Notes under the pieces: model-generated
The model's database searches: none
What the model was told of the DNA's origin: nothing
Seen by the model: only the letters and a program-made list of their open reading frames with translations
Part shown: positions 44,515 through 55,852 of the stretch, in pieces
Layout of the letters: every line of letters starts with the position of its first letter
Position numbering within the stretch: the stretch's first letter is position 1
Assembly (NCBI RefSeq): GCF_001949145.1
Contig: NW_019091599.1
Coordinates: forward strand, 1 to 57,178
Direction: 5' to 3'
DNA from: Acanthaster planci
Lineage: Eukaryota > Echinodermata > Asteroidea > Valvatida > Acanthasteridae
Length of the DNA: 57,178 nt
Translations under genes and position numbers: made by a program

Positions 44515-45465
44515 ATGCAGAACCCATGGGCATCCCATGGACTGCCCATGGGACCTCATGTGTACGCCATGGGACTGGCAAAAATAATGTTGGTTGAAGT
44601 GATCACCATGGGACATTTTGTGGATACCATGGGAACACCATAAGGCTTTTATGATCAGCATGGGAACACCATGGGGTTTTTATAATCAGCATGGGAACAC
44701 CACAGGGTTTTGACGATCAGCATGGGAACACCATGTTTTTTGTTATAATCAGCATGGGAACACCATGGGGCTTTTATGATCAGCATGGGAAAACAATAGG
44801 GTTTTTATACTCTACATGGGAATACAATGTGATCTGTAGGCGGACACCATGGAAATGCCACACAAACACTATTCAAATTTTTGCAATAAGCAAGAGAACA
44901 CTGGGATTTGCATTGATATGGCATTTACATAGGTACACTTAGAGGCTTTGTTGTATTGTTAGCCACATTAGCTGCTGCCATTAAAATGCAGCATTGGCAT
45001 GAACTACAGTACACAGTTTGGAATGGAATGTTGATTTGATGACTGCAACTTTGCCCGTCACCATGAGATGCACAGAACACTCATCATGGGAGGCATGGGT
45101 AAATCAACATGGGACGCAAGGAACAATTAACATGGAACAAACACCATGGGATGCAAGGGACAATCGACATGGGAAAATCACCATGGGACAAATGGGAAAA
45201 TCACCATGGGACAAATGGGGCAACCACCATGGGATGCATGGGAAAATCACCATGGGATACATGGGTAAATCACCATTGGATGTGTGGGAAAATCACCATG
45301 GGATATGAAAATTAAATCACCATGGGAATATTTTGGGAGATTACATGGGGTTCTTGAAATACACACGGGCAAAATCCCATGGCTAAAAATCCCATGCTAC
45401 ATGGTGGCCAATTCACCATGTAATCCTATGGGAAATTTTCCCATGGGAAACCCTCATGGGACATT
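44515..45465 (+). repeat. CCATGGG-based minisatellite
   Basis: Two sub-arrays share a CATGGGA core. At 44600-44840 the unit is about 40 bp (ATCAGCATGGGAACACCATG variants). At 45110-45330 the unit is about 23 bp (AAATCACCATGGGACAAATG variants). CCATGG, itself palindromic, occurs many times throughout. Open reading frames here merely reflect the repeat period. Flanking sequence at 44490-44600 and 45360-45465 contains sparser copies. Confidence 0.9.
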
Positions 45466-45829
45466 TTCGTAAGGGTACACATGCATCTATATATCTCACG
45501 TCTTATTGGTTGCGTTTTGTTTACATATCATGATATTTTAATGAAGTCCTTCTGTAGAACAGTCTTGGTATGAATTGCATTTCCATCAACCACACCAACA
45601 TGTCCAAAGAAGACCTTCGTGTATGATGCTGGTAAACATTCGTCTGTGTCATCTGAAAAAGGGAAATATTAATTCATTGTGTGTCATATGTTAATGAATG
45701 GAAAAAAGTGTAAGAACTTTCAGCACTTTTGATATTACTTGGCTACATATGAGTAGGAATGTTACAATGGGAGACTGGACACATGGATGTTGATCAGTGA
45801 GTGATTTGCTTCATGACTGTATTTATCAA

Positions 45830-46235
45830 ACTGGCCATCTCTTGTGAGTCAATATCCAACAGCTGGCCTTCTCACCACTAATTACCTTGTTACTTTCTTT
45901 GCTTGGTTATCCAACAGCTTCCTTCATCTTGGGTAGCCGTGCTTCTGATATGCACCACAGAGTGACGTTGCATTCCAATCCCTAAAATCAACATCGTAGA
46001 AAAAGGATTTATCTCTTGTCACCTCAGCAGCAATGTGAAGGATACCTATAACGCAAAGCAAATAATTTCCTGGCAGTTGCAGTTTTTCAGATAATTTTGT
46101 TATAAGTACTTTGATGAAGACTGTATTCACTGTGCTGATTACAATCTTCATCATCGCAAAAAGGAAAAGATTTATTACAGGTACATGTGTTGATGCATGG
46201 AAAAACTGATGTCAAAACTTGAACACAAACACAAA
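45830..46235 (+). repeat. Diverged module, copy 1 (with Cys-rich coding trace)
   Basis: The segment shares the order of landmarks with 46960-47180 and 47560-47825: CCTTCCTTCATCTTGGGTAG, TCAGCAGCAATGTGAAGGAT, a GTTGCAG acceptor-like site, then a short frame reading CYKYFDEDCIHCADYNLHH and ending KIYYR, then VDAWKN. In-frame stops (for example 46092-46094) interrupt it, so it is a decayed copy. Confidence 0.5.
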
Positions 46236-46408
46236 TCACTGGCATAGAGCAACCTTCAGTTCTCGCTGAATGGGGAGTACGTTGGGACCGGAACGTTAAA
46301 GTGGGGGACCGGGCAAGTGGGTACTGATGAGGGAACCATTCATGATGGCGATACATGGATGCCCCCCCCAGACAAATGTGTATAATGGGGAGCCCCTATT
46401 GTTCCTCC

Positions 46409-46911
46409 TTTGTTTGTACTTAAACTGTTTTAGAAGACGAACCATATATTTTGTACACAATTATCAATCTGGGATGCTCTTTGAATCAGNNNNNNNNNNN
46501 NNNNNNNNNNNNNNNNNNNNNNNNNNNNNNNNNNNNNNNNNNNNNNNNNNNNNNNNNNNNNNNNNNNNNNNNNNNNNNNNNNNNNNNNNNNNNNNNNNNN
46601 NNNNNNNNNNNNNNNNNNNNNNNNNNNNNNNNNNNNNNNNNNNNNNNNNNNNNNNNNNNNNNNNNNNNNNNNNNNNNNNNNNNNNNNNNNNNNNNNNNNN
46701 NNNNNNNNNNNNNNNNNNNNNNNNNNNNNNNNNNNNNNNNNNNNNNNNNNNNNNNNNNNNNNNNNNNNNNNNNNNNNNNNNNNNNNNNNNNNNNNNNNNN
46801 NNNNNNNNNNNNNNNNNNNNNNNNNNNNNNTTTGTTTGTACTTAAACTGTTTTAGAAGACGAACCATATATTTTGTACACAATTATCAATCTGGGATGCT
46901 CTTTGAATCAG
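46409..46911. other. Assembly gap (46490-46830) with identical 81-bp flanks
   Basis: The 81 bases before the N run (46409-46489) are repeated exactly right after it (46831-46911). This is most simply explained by two overlapping contig ends that were joined with an estimated gap instead of being merged; reading frames crossing the gap are artefacts. Confidence 0.9.
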
Positions 46912-46959
46912 GGACTTATTAGGTTTGCCAACTTCATGCAAAAACAAACTCACAAACTT

Positions 46960-47180
46960 TGCTTCATGACTGCAGTAATCAAAATTGGCAATCTGTATGT
47001 CAGTGCAACAGTAAGCCTTTTCACCATTACCTTTTAATTTCCTTGCTTCGCTGTATAGCACCTTCCTTTATCGTGGGTAGCCATGCATCTTATCTACATG
47101 TAATTGCAATGATGTTGAATTCCAAACATGGAGAACTATCATCTGTAGCTTTCACTTCAGCAGCAACATGAAGGATGTAT
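46960..47180 (+). repeat. Diverged module, 5' part of copy 2
   Basis: Aligns with 45830-46050 through CCTTCCTTTATCGTGGGTAG, a TTGAATTCCAAACATGG-like stretch and TCAGCAGCAACATGAAGGAT. On the minus strand both copies share LHxAAEV, so either strand could once have been coding. Confidence 0.5.
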
Positions 47181-47591
47181 ATACACAAGAAACAAATAAG
47201 GATAATGAAATATTCAGCTGATATCAACAAGTAGATAATCAAACACAGTGAACTAGTAATAACATGGTTTTGTCTTCGGGGAATAACAAGAAATATGCAC
47301 ATTGGATGTTTTGAAAAAATGAAGGAAACACAATGCCTTCTTGTTTTAGGGCATTTTTCTTGAAGTGTATCATATTAAACCTGCCAACTTATTTCTGCTC
47401 CGAAGATCTGCAGAGACTTCAAATGACATGGGGACTGAATATATCAGTATCTTTTTGCTGATAACTTTGCACTAATCTTCCAAAACCACTTTGAACTATT
47501 TCTGCCATTGTCTTTCAATAAATTATAGTGGTTACATGTACATATACAAGTAAATCTCACTTCCTGTCCGTTGCAGTCTTGCTATGAGTAG

Positions 47592-47825
47592 TTTGAAGAA
47601 GCTGTTCCCACCCTCCTCAGGACCCGTCCTGCCTCAACTGCACTTCATATCAACGATACCAGGGACATGTGTGAAGACTGCCCTCATGTCTGTGCTGATG
47701 AACATCTGTATCATTGCAAACGGAAAACATTTAAATATTACAGGTGCAGCAGTTTCTTTGTTGATGCATGGAAAAACAGGCGTCAGAACTTGGAAAAAAA
47801 AGTGCAGCCCAAAACTTTCAATTGA
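47592..47825 (+). pseudogene. Cys/His-rich module, copy 2 (77 open codons)
   Basis: After a polypyrimidine/GTTGCAG acceptor-like site (47576) and an early in-frame TAG (47589-47591), the frame is open to TGA at 47823-47825. It encodes MCEDCPHVCADEHLYHCKRK, then KYYRCSSFFVDAWKNRRQNL. Seven Cys and several His in 40 residues suggest a metal-binding fold. Copy 1 at 46083-46220 preserves CYxYF, DCxHCAD, YYR and DAWKN, so purifying selection or common transposon origin is likely. I cannot assign the family. Confidence 0.45.
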
Positions 47826-48049
47826 GAATGTTTTGCCTACCGGTTCCAGCACTTCATCCAAGGCAAGCTTCCAAACCCAGCTTCCTGCCGCACCACACGT
47901 ACGTCTGCTTGTTGGGCTCAGCATGCATGGCATGGGCTCGATGAACCCATACTCACGAGTGATCATGCCCATTTGGTGTAAACTCCTTGTGCAATTTTGT
48001 GCACAGGTTCATGACTTTGGTTTCAATTCAGGTTTCATGGGATTACTTT

Positions 48050-48345
48050 GGAATCCTCTGATCAAGCAAAGTCCATTAAGAACTCAGCTGGTGCAATTTC
48101 TGGTCCAGGAGGTCCCAAGAGCATGAAGAGGTCCTAAGAAAACACATGGGCCCGTCGAAAACATCGTCTGATTGAATCCATGTGTTGACATGAGGTTTCA
48201 CGCAAATGGTCAATACATCCATGGACAAGCGGTGTTGAGTACTGCTTTAAACAATTGGTTGAGGCCTGATGACATGAAATTTCAGAGTTCATTTCTCTTG
48301 ATATTTTGCATGATTTCGTTATAACTTTCCAGCCAAATCATGCTA
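48050..48345 (+). repeat. Direct repeat E, copy 1
   Basis: Starts TTGGAATCCTCTGATCAAGC and ends near AAATCATGCT. It is repeated in the same orientation at 50198-50490 with interspersed differences, bracketing block B. Confidence 0.75.
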
Positions 48346-48359
48346 TTGCATGTCTGAAA

Positions 48360-50160
48360 GAGTGCACCTTTAATGTCAAGTGACTTGTCTCCTGATGATA
48401 TCATGATCACACGAGGTCAAAATTCCTCTAAAGCACTCCCTTTTCAAGATAGCCGCAAGATTTGAACCAAATTGGATAAACACTTCAGGAGATATAGCAC
48501 TTTCAATGAGGCACCATTTAATGTCACGTGACTCGTCTGCTGATGGTATTGTCCTCACGAGGTCAATTTCCGTTTGTAAATCTTCCCTTCCTAACTGCCT
48601 GCAAGGTTTCAACCCAATAAGACATGTACAATACAATATACAGTACAAAACATTATACTTATCGCGGAAAAGGCGATTAGATATCTTAAACATTTGTCCC
48701 TTTGGCGTTCCATACCATGCGATCTGCTCTCGGCAGCATGTGGTCAGCATTTTGCCAAGTCCCGAGTATAATGCCTTACGCACTGTGCGCTGTCTATGTT
48801 GCAGGCAGATATTGGACGTCCACACACCCACAGTAGCATACGCACAGCATGCTAATGGATTTTCGAGTTGGCAATTTATATTTTAGGGGGATTTTGTCAG
48901 CGGTGCTCCAAGTGTGTGAAAAAGTACACCACTTATGCACTTCATGCAGCTGACTCCAATGTTTTAGCTGTCATCACGGGCACAATTGATGCTTTTATTA
49001 TTTACGGTTGATTTTTTTCCCCGAATTTTAAAGAATAAAGAAGTTTTTATTGTAACTTCCGGTCTGATGACGTCATCAGCCCCAAACTTCACACGTGTTG
49101 ACTGGGTAAAGATGGTCATCTACATCAATTTTCAGCGATTCTGACAAACTTCGTCACACACATCTATTCAAAATGCATTTTTGGTAATTTTTAACCTGTT
49201 GCTTAGAGGGTGCTCGACAATTAGGTGACGTCATCAGTGGATGATTTGAAGAATACTGTACCCCAACAGACTAACACCATTGAAAACAACTTGATACCTA
49301 TTACCACTTTTAGACAATATGACTACTTCTGGTTTTGACCGGAAGGAAGGGTCACGTGAGATGAATTCACAACCACATTTTATCCTGCCACTTGCTGCAA
49401 ACTGAATGTTGCGGGAGGCCACGGTTGATTTTATGTGGATTTTTGTATAAATTTAACGGAATATTTAAATATTCAAAATGTAATAATAAATCACGTGATG
49501 ACATCTTCATGACGTAAATATTTCAGTATTATCTTTATTTTGTAGTTAGTGCTTGCTGTATCTTTGAAGAAGATCAACGATTACTAAGGTACAAAATTGG
49601 TGCCTCGAAAACGTGTAGAAAGTCAATGGGCAGAAATAAATATTAAAAAATCAATAATAAATCGGTTGATGACATCATCATGACATCATGTTTCTAGGAC
49701 CATCTGCGCATAAGGGTTCTTCATTGGTATAAGTTTGATGAAGTTGCAAAAGCACTAAAGTGGCGGCGACAAAAAAACATGCACAAAACATAGGGGCTTG
49801 GGTCAGAAAAAAAAAAAAAAAAAACAGAAGAAAAAGAATGCTTTTTTCGCAAAATTGCAAAAAAGCCAAAAAAAAAAAAGAAGAAAAAGAATGCCTTTTT
49901 GCAAAATTGCAAAAAAGCCAAAAAGAACAAAAAGAATGCCTTTTTCACAAAATTGCGAAAAAGCCGACAAGAAGTTGATGCCTATTAGAGCATAAGGCTT
50001 TTCCATATTTTGATTTTTGTGAATGAAAAAGAGAATAGGACTTTTCAGACTGGATGTTAAACATTTCACTCCAGCTGTTTCCACTCACTTGCACATGGAC
50101 TACGGGAGATATATAGGTCTTTAAAGAGTGCACCTTTAATGTCATAACTTGTCACTCCAT
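48360..50160 (-). repeat. Composite repeat block B (reverse copy of the block A family)
   Basis: Reverse-complementing this region gives, in order: a 147-bp unit piece, a T-rich segment with three hairpins (49840-49965), two 170-bp-type units (49480-49740), the module corresponding to 13341-13860, the module corresponding to 9150-9840, and two 147-bp units. Corresponding translated shadows (for example CSRQHVVSILPSP) occur in both blocks. Two perfect TGACGTCA sites lie at 49068 and 49226. It appears to be the most complete compact copy of the family. Confidence 0.8.
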
Positions 50161-50197
50161 GATGCAATCATCATATGCAGGCAATTTTGGTGCAACC

Positions 50198-50490
50198 TTG
50201 GAATCCTCTGATCAAGCAAAGTGGTCCAACAAGCACTCAATTTGTGCAATTTCAGTCCTGGGATGTCCTAAGAGGTCTAAACAAAAACATACGGCCCTGC
50301 CGAAATTACGCATGTGTTTACGTGACCACAGAAGGTCGTTGTGCTGTGCGCAGTGGACGATTTGTATAGATTACTGCTTTAACAATCAATCTTCCTACCT
50401 CCACGGTTGACCCAACATGATACCTCAGAGTTCATTTTCTTTGATATTTTACCAAATTTGCACAACCTTCAAGCAAAATCATCTAGAAAT
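50198..50490 (+). repeat. Direct repeat E, copy 2
   Basis: Matches 48050-48345 from TTGGAATCCTCTGATCAAGC through CAGAGTTCATTTTCTTTGATA to AAAATCATCTAG. With copy 1 it flanks block B. Confidence 0.75.
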
Positions 50491-50689
50491 CATGTAATAT
50501 CAAAAACTGTACTGAGCAACCATGTTAAGATCGATCGCACAGGTAAGCTTGCGGATCGCGCACGGACGTATTGCATGTGTATATACAAAGTCACTAGTCC
50601 AACAATGTGCTGGGTTTGAAGGAAATCAGCCCAAAGAAAGGACCAAAAGTGGTGTTTAGAACAACCCTGTGTTATGTCAACAGCAAAAT

Positions 50690-51235
50690 GTGAAAAAGGA
50701 AAAAAAATAAAACAAAAACAAAACAATACAAATAAAAAGAACAAATCTTAACAAAACCAAAAGCTGTTTCGGCCAGTGGTTGAAGCAGCCAAAAAAACAA
50801 AGAACGAAAACAAAGGCTTTTTTCACAAAAATGTGAAAAGCCAATGAGACGGACGTTGTGTTTGTCGGTAAACAAACACTGAGCTCTTTCGGGAAACTTT
50901 TGGTTTGAAAAAAAAAAAAGGGAAGCTGGAACAGGCGCTGTTCAAAATTTCCATGTGACAATGCATGATTTCCCCGCCATGTGTTTTGCCAGCTCCTGAG
51001 TATTTTTCCCCGCGCATTGTGCGTTGCCTATGTTAAGGATAGATATTGAGCGTCTACGCACAAAATAGCCAATGCACTGTATGCAAAGGTTTTCCAGTTT
51101 GCAAATATTGGAAGGAGGTTTTCGTCGTCGGCGCTTCATCTTTTTGTGGAAGTACATCACTTATGCACTTCCTGCAGTTGACTTATATGTTTTAGCTATC
51201 ATCTAATGTACAATTCAAGCTTAAATCTGTTTTTT
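50690..51235 (-). repeat. Composite repeat block C (partial copy)
   Basis: An A-rich tract and one hairpin (50815-50842, GGCTTTTTTCACAAAAATGT then GAAAAGCC) are followed by a diverged version of the 48720-48990 module, recognised by TTTTGCCAGCTCC, GTGCGTTGCCTATGTT, ACTTATGCACTTC and TTTTAGCT-ATCATC. Same orientation as block B. Confidence 0.7.
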
Positions 51236-51239
51236 TTTT

Positions 51240-53646
51240 CTCTGAGTTTTGTTACCTGTAGGAAAACAGAGGAATGCCCACACTCGGTATCTAACATGTT
51301 ACTGAGCTGTACAGGGGGAGGGAAGAGGTCGCTATCAAAGGGGAGACACTTCTCTCCTTTGCGTTTGAGCAACAACAAAAAACTTTCCTTTAATTGTAAC
51401 CAAGCTTTTGTTAGAAATAAAAAGAACCTAATTTTACAGTTTCTCTGATATATAGTTTCATACATTTAAAATGTGTCAATGGTTTTAGACAAATTCTGGG
51501 AAAATTTGTATCATATCTTTTAAGGCATGTTAATGCGCAAAAGCAAATGTACATCCATAGATCAAAATTTAATATATTCAGTCACCAGTCCCCCCAAGAT
51601 ACACTTTTATGCCTAAACGTGTCTCCCCTTCGACAGCACCCCCTCTCCCCTCTCAGGGTTCTTTGTTCCATTACCAACAAGAACAAAATATACCAGCTAC
51701 ACAGCACAACTCCATTTAAGTTTGTTTGCCAACTCATGCATAGAGTTGCATACAATATGAAGCTAGGTATCAATACACTTTACTAAAGATGAAATTTTGT
51801 ATACAAATTGTCTTCTATTAAGGAAATACACAATGCGCTTGGCGTGGATCAAACTAATGGAAGCTGAGCTGATGCACGAGCTGAAGTTGCAAGACATCAT
51901 CAGCATCTATGATCCTAAGTCAGTCTTATTTGATGCTAGCCAAGCACATACTGTACTTATTCCCATTTGTATATATCATTATATCCAATATTATTCAACA
52001 GTTATGCTTCATTCTGTTCAAATGACCCTCAAGCCATATTATGGTATCTTCCTTTTGCAAATAGTCATAAACAATCTCCTAAGCAGACATGTGGTGCAAA
52101 CTGTGTGAGGTGGTGCACAACCAGCTAGTGCTTTATCAGCCACTCAAGAATGGCAACATGACAGGCTTAAGACCAGAAAAATTTGGCTATTAAACTGTCT
52201 TAGGTATCTATGAATAAAACATTCAAGAATGTGCATCCAGAAACTGCAGTTAAGAAAATACATAAATCTTTTCAGCAAGAGTTACAACATAATATAGAGT
52301 ACTTAAAAGGTGAGTCACAGATGTTATGTTACAGACAATATTAGTTCAAAGTTAAGTTTATAAATGTAATTCCATTTTCTTGAAATCTTGATAGTAACTC
52401 AGATGGTGGTGTGTGAAACACAATACCGTTTCGAGTCAGTTATTTTGTTTTTAAGGATAGTCAAAGAAAGGGTTTTACTTTTATTGTAGTAAAACAGTCT
52501 TTAAAATTTTAATATGACTTATGATCAAAGTACATGGTGAGAATTGAATTTAATCCTGTAAAGACATTTGTTGGTCATTTTTAGTTAGTCAAATGAAACA
52601 AGCAGGAAAGAGCAATGCAACTACTAACATTTCAACTGGATAGCAGGGTTCCCCCATCAATAGAAGATAAAGTTTCTCATCATGCTGCAAATTTTGATCT
52701 ATTTGAATGAATGTAACACATTTATTCAAACAGATTACTCAACTCCCAACTTCTTAAAAATAAATTGCTGGAAGTGGCTTCTGGAAAGTACTTTTGAAAT
52801 GAAACTTTAGATGTACATGTGTAAGTACATTTCAGGCCCAATATTTCAATCTGAGAAAAGTCTACATTTTGAGAGGAATAACTAAAATAAACTATGTTAA
52901 TCAATTACCACTATTTTTTAAGTACCCTTTACATGTAAAGCAATTTATTTCTAAAAGCTAAAAAGCTAACTATCCCTATTACATAGGGCACTCAGTTTTA
53001 TGGTTTGCCTGCCAATGAGTAGTAAGTATAAATGCTGGCATCATATGAACATGTACGCAAGTCAACGACAGTTCTACAAAGAAAGGCTAAAAAAGAAACA
53101 TCTGCTACATATACAACTGTTGTTACAAGTTCTTTCACTTGAGTTGGAATGCAGTACAGTGTTTTTCTCTGTGTTCATAAACCTGTTTTGACTGAAAAGC
53201 ATGGATAACTTGGTTGTAATATTGGCACATTATCAAATGGCATCTGAACAAAGACGTGCAATCATTTACATATTTGCACTTGTCAGTAGGAAATTAAAGG
53301 TCTAAGTCAAACGCACCCAACCATTTTGCACAAGGTCTCAGACACTATGAAATTCTTATTGCAAAAATTGAAACTGCTCTAATCCTCTTAAAATATTTCA
53401 CCAATTAGAAATAATTTACACAAAAAGTTATGTGATATGAATACTATTCAAGAGTCTTGGGAGTAGTTGTACACACAGAAAATTTTTTACATAATACAAC
53501 TTATGATCACTTCAGAGCCTTAACAAAATTGTAATCTAGTTAAAAGTTTTTAGGTCTCCTGGTACATGTATCTGGTGGAAAGCCACTTTATTTGGTACAC
53601 ATAAATTTCACACAGTCACTTTTATTCCCACTCCACTTGAGGATGT
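51240..53646. other. No supported gene; 3' flank of QSOX
   Basis: This lies downstream of the minus-strand QSOX stop and should contain its 3' untranslated region near 53.6 kb. On the plus strand, 51832-51920 (MRLAWIKLMEAELMHELKL) and 52087-52193 (MWCKLCEVVHNQLVLYQPL) look somewhat coding, but their splice phases do not join and I do not call a gene. Confidence 0.4.
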
Positions 53647-54218
53647 TTAAATGAGATACTTGAATAATTTTCTTTTCTGTCTATGTCTGATATATATACA
53701 TATCAAAAGTAGTAGAGCTGTACACAGAGCATAGAGTGAAAGACAAATACTAATATCTCTTGTATCGAAACCCAAGCTCAAATATCCAAATGTCACTTTG
53801 GCACCAACTTTCACATGTTTTGAACTTGCTGTTGAAATTCTATCATCTAATATTGGTTTGACTCCAGTCATTGTGAAGTTAATATTAGTTACACCATACA
53901 ACTCCTTCATGAAATGTAAGACCCTTGTCTTGTTCCATTCATTGGGTCTATTTGCATTACGGCAAGTCTTACAATCAGGGTATGATGGAAATGCTACTTT
54001 GGGATGTTGGGGATCTTCAGATAGATCTCCAGCGAGACGTTTATTGACATGATTATGAACCTGCCAAAGCCAAAGAATTGAACCTTCTAGTGTCCTCACG
54101 CTGGATTCCAAGCGAACGCTTTCTTTGGCAAAATTGTCACTGCACACTCTACAGCTAAAGAAGAAATGAATATAGCCCTTCATAGCACGAAGTACTTCCT
54201 TGCTGTCAGGTATTGGAT
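53647..54218 (-). CDS. QSOX: Quiescin sulfhydryl oxidase, last coding exon
   Basis: The exon begins after a TCTTGTGTTTAG acceptor and ends at the stop codon 53647-53649. It encodes the second half of the Erv/ALR FAD domain: HFFFSCRVCSDNF (the CxxC redox pair), then ILWLWQVHNHVNKRLAGDL with the FAD-binding HNxVNxRL motif, SEDPQHPKVAFPSYPDCKTC (second CxxC) and WNKTRVLHFMKELYG. A spacer follows, then a C-terminal membrane anchor (ISICLSLYALCTALLLLICI) and a basic cytosolic tail (RHRQKRK). QSOX enzymes oxidise protein thiols to disulfides with O2 in the secretory pathway; the anchor matches the long, Golgi-membrane form. Upstream exons (thioredoxin, HRR) must lie at higher coordinates and were not recognised in this window. 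Confidence 0.92.
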
Positions 54219-54894
54219 CTAAACACAAGAATAATACACTTCGGTTAAAATATGGCTGATACATATACAGAAATGACTAAAAATCATAAACTCCCAATTT
54301 TTCAATTTTTTGGTGTGTGAAAATTATAATATCAAAAATAATGTTTTCCCGTCCAGGACTCCAGGTCTCATACCCTGATCTGAAATAAAAGCTGCAGACA
54401 ACTGAAAAGTTGTAAATCAAAACAACTTTAACAGAAGCTACATACAGGGTTTATGCAATCATTACATACTGGGTAAAAGTAGCAAAACTAGGTGCTCCTG
54501 TGAAACAGCAATGACCACTACACTTTCAAGGAGACACAATTTCTATCTAGGGTTCTCCAAGTGGTTAAACAGGAAAACTAGAAACAAAAATGCTCAAAAT
54601 TATGAAAGTACAAAACTTAAGAAAATAAAAACAACGTTCACGTAACTTAACACAATAATACAACATATTAATAGAACAATTTCCAAAGCCACTGTTTGAT
54701 TCAATTACAACTACATGTACACTATTAAGTACCTAGATGCATGTAAAAGCTCACTGACCCCAAGAGGCTCTCTAAATGGAACTGCAATTCCACAAGTCCC
54801 CCCCCAACAAAGTTCGAAAACCACCACTTCCTGATTTGTGCCCTCCAACTGAATGTCATTTAGGTAAAAAAGTTCTTGAATTAAAAATGCTCAG

Positions 54895-55243
54895 CTGTAA
54901 TTAAGCAGCTGGTTGTCTTGCTGGCAGCCTCGTCTTCGGCACTGTTACCGCTGATGATAAAATATTGTGGCGCCGTGGGCCGGCCGGCTCGGTGGGGGCA
55001 CCAGTCTGACTCCACGGTGGTGTGGCTGGTGCCCTTGCTGGACCAACCGGGAGACCCTACCGTGCCAGCGCTAGGAGGTGTCTTTGGGCGGCCTAAAGAG
55101 TTCGGGTTTTGTTGTGAGTCTTTGGACGGACAAGTTGATTGTGTTGCCGAAATAAACGAGTTTTGCCCTTGAAAACAAAAGTCCTGAGCCTAGTGTGCTT
55201 TCTTACCTACGTGTGAAACCCATTAGACCATTGGAGTGTTACA
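54895..55243 (+). mobile_element. LTR-like GC-rich segment (possible solo LTR)
   Basis: Starts TGTAATTAAG and ends TGTTACA, with a GC-rich middle unlike its surroundings and an AATAAA at 55151-55156 about 90 bp before the end. These are LTR-like properties, but no polypurine tract, partner or target duplication supports it. An 84-codon open frame inside (54918-55172) has no recognisable motif. Confidence 0.3.
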
Positions 55244-55259
55244 ATATCAATGAGTAGAA

Positions 55260-55294
55260 GGATGACAGCTGGTACTGGTATCCAGCTGTCATCC
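55260..55294. repeat. Perfect 13-bp inverted repeat
   Basis: GGATGACAGCTGG (55260-55272) is reverse-complemented exactly at 55282-55294 around a 9-base loop. Confidence 0.85.
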
Positions 55295-55852
55295 AGTGGG
55301 TAAGTTAAGTTGAGGTACTTAATACAAGTCTTGAAGGGGCAAAACGTTTTGATAATCAATGATAAATAAATGTAGCAGCTTGCCTAAATGAGAAGGGTTA
55401 AGCCCAGCCTGATGCCAGACTGGTGAAACTATTCTGCAACCCTGCAAAGAGTTCTTTAAATATTGTTTACAATTCCCAACAATTGTAGGAATGTGTATGC
55501 ATATGCATGTGTAAACATATAGTTCTGTGCCTAATGCGAATGGTGGGACGTCTGCCCCAGGACTGGCTGCTAATGGTTTAATCTCCCTAATGATATCCAA
55601 TAGCATGTCATTTCATATGACTAGCAAAATCCACTTTGAATGAGACCAGTCCTCTTTTACTACCTTTTAGAGTTCTGATAGGTGTCAAAGCTTCCTTTCA
55701 GTCCTGAAAGACTTACATGACGGGCTACTATAGTCACTTTGCACCATCATGTGACACCATAGCGACCATTACTATAATGCCATGATGCATGGCATTCTCA
55801 TATCTCTGAACAATACTGGAGCCAGTGACCCAAACACTTAATCAGGGCAGTT

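Noticed and set aside
44515-45465. CRISPR-like array
   Set aside because: The units are diverged tandem repeats without conserved direct repeats and unique spacers, and the DNA is eukaryotic.
45018-45472. Open frames rich in MGKSPWD-type repeats
   Set aside because: They are produced by the CCATGGG minisatellite period and are open in more than one frame.
49721-50084. Phe-rich or Lys-rich ORFs (long FFF or KKK runs)
   Set aside because: They come from poly-A/poly-T and hairpin repeat sequence; similar artefacts occur at 8.2, 10.2 and 12.2 kb.
51797-52193. Two-exon plus-strand gene near the QSOX 3' end
   Set aside because: The two coding-looking stretches cannot be joined in phase with any visible donor and acceptor pair.
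54918-55172. 84-codon GC-rich ORF as a host gene
   Set aside because: No motif or splice context; GC-rich composition makes long open frames likely, and the segment looks LTR-like.
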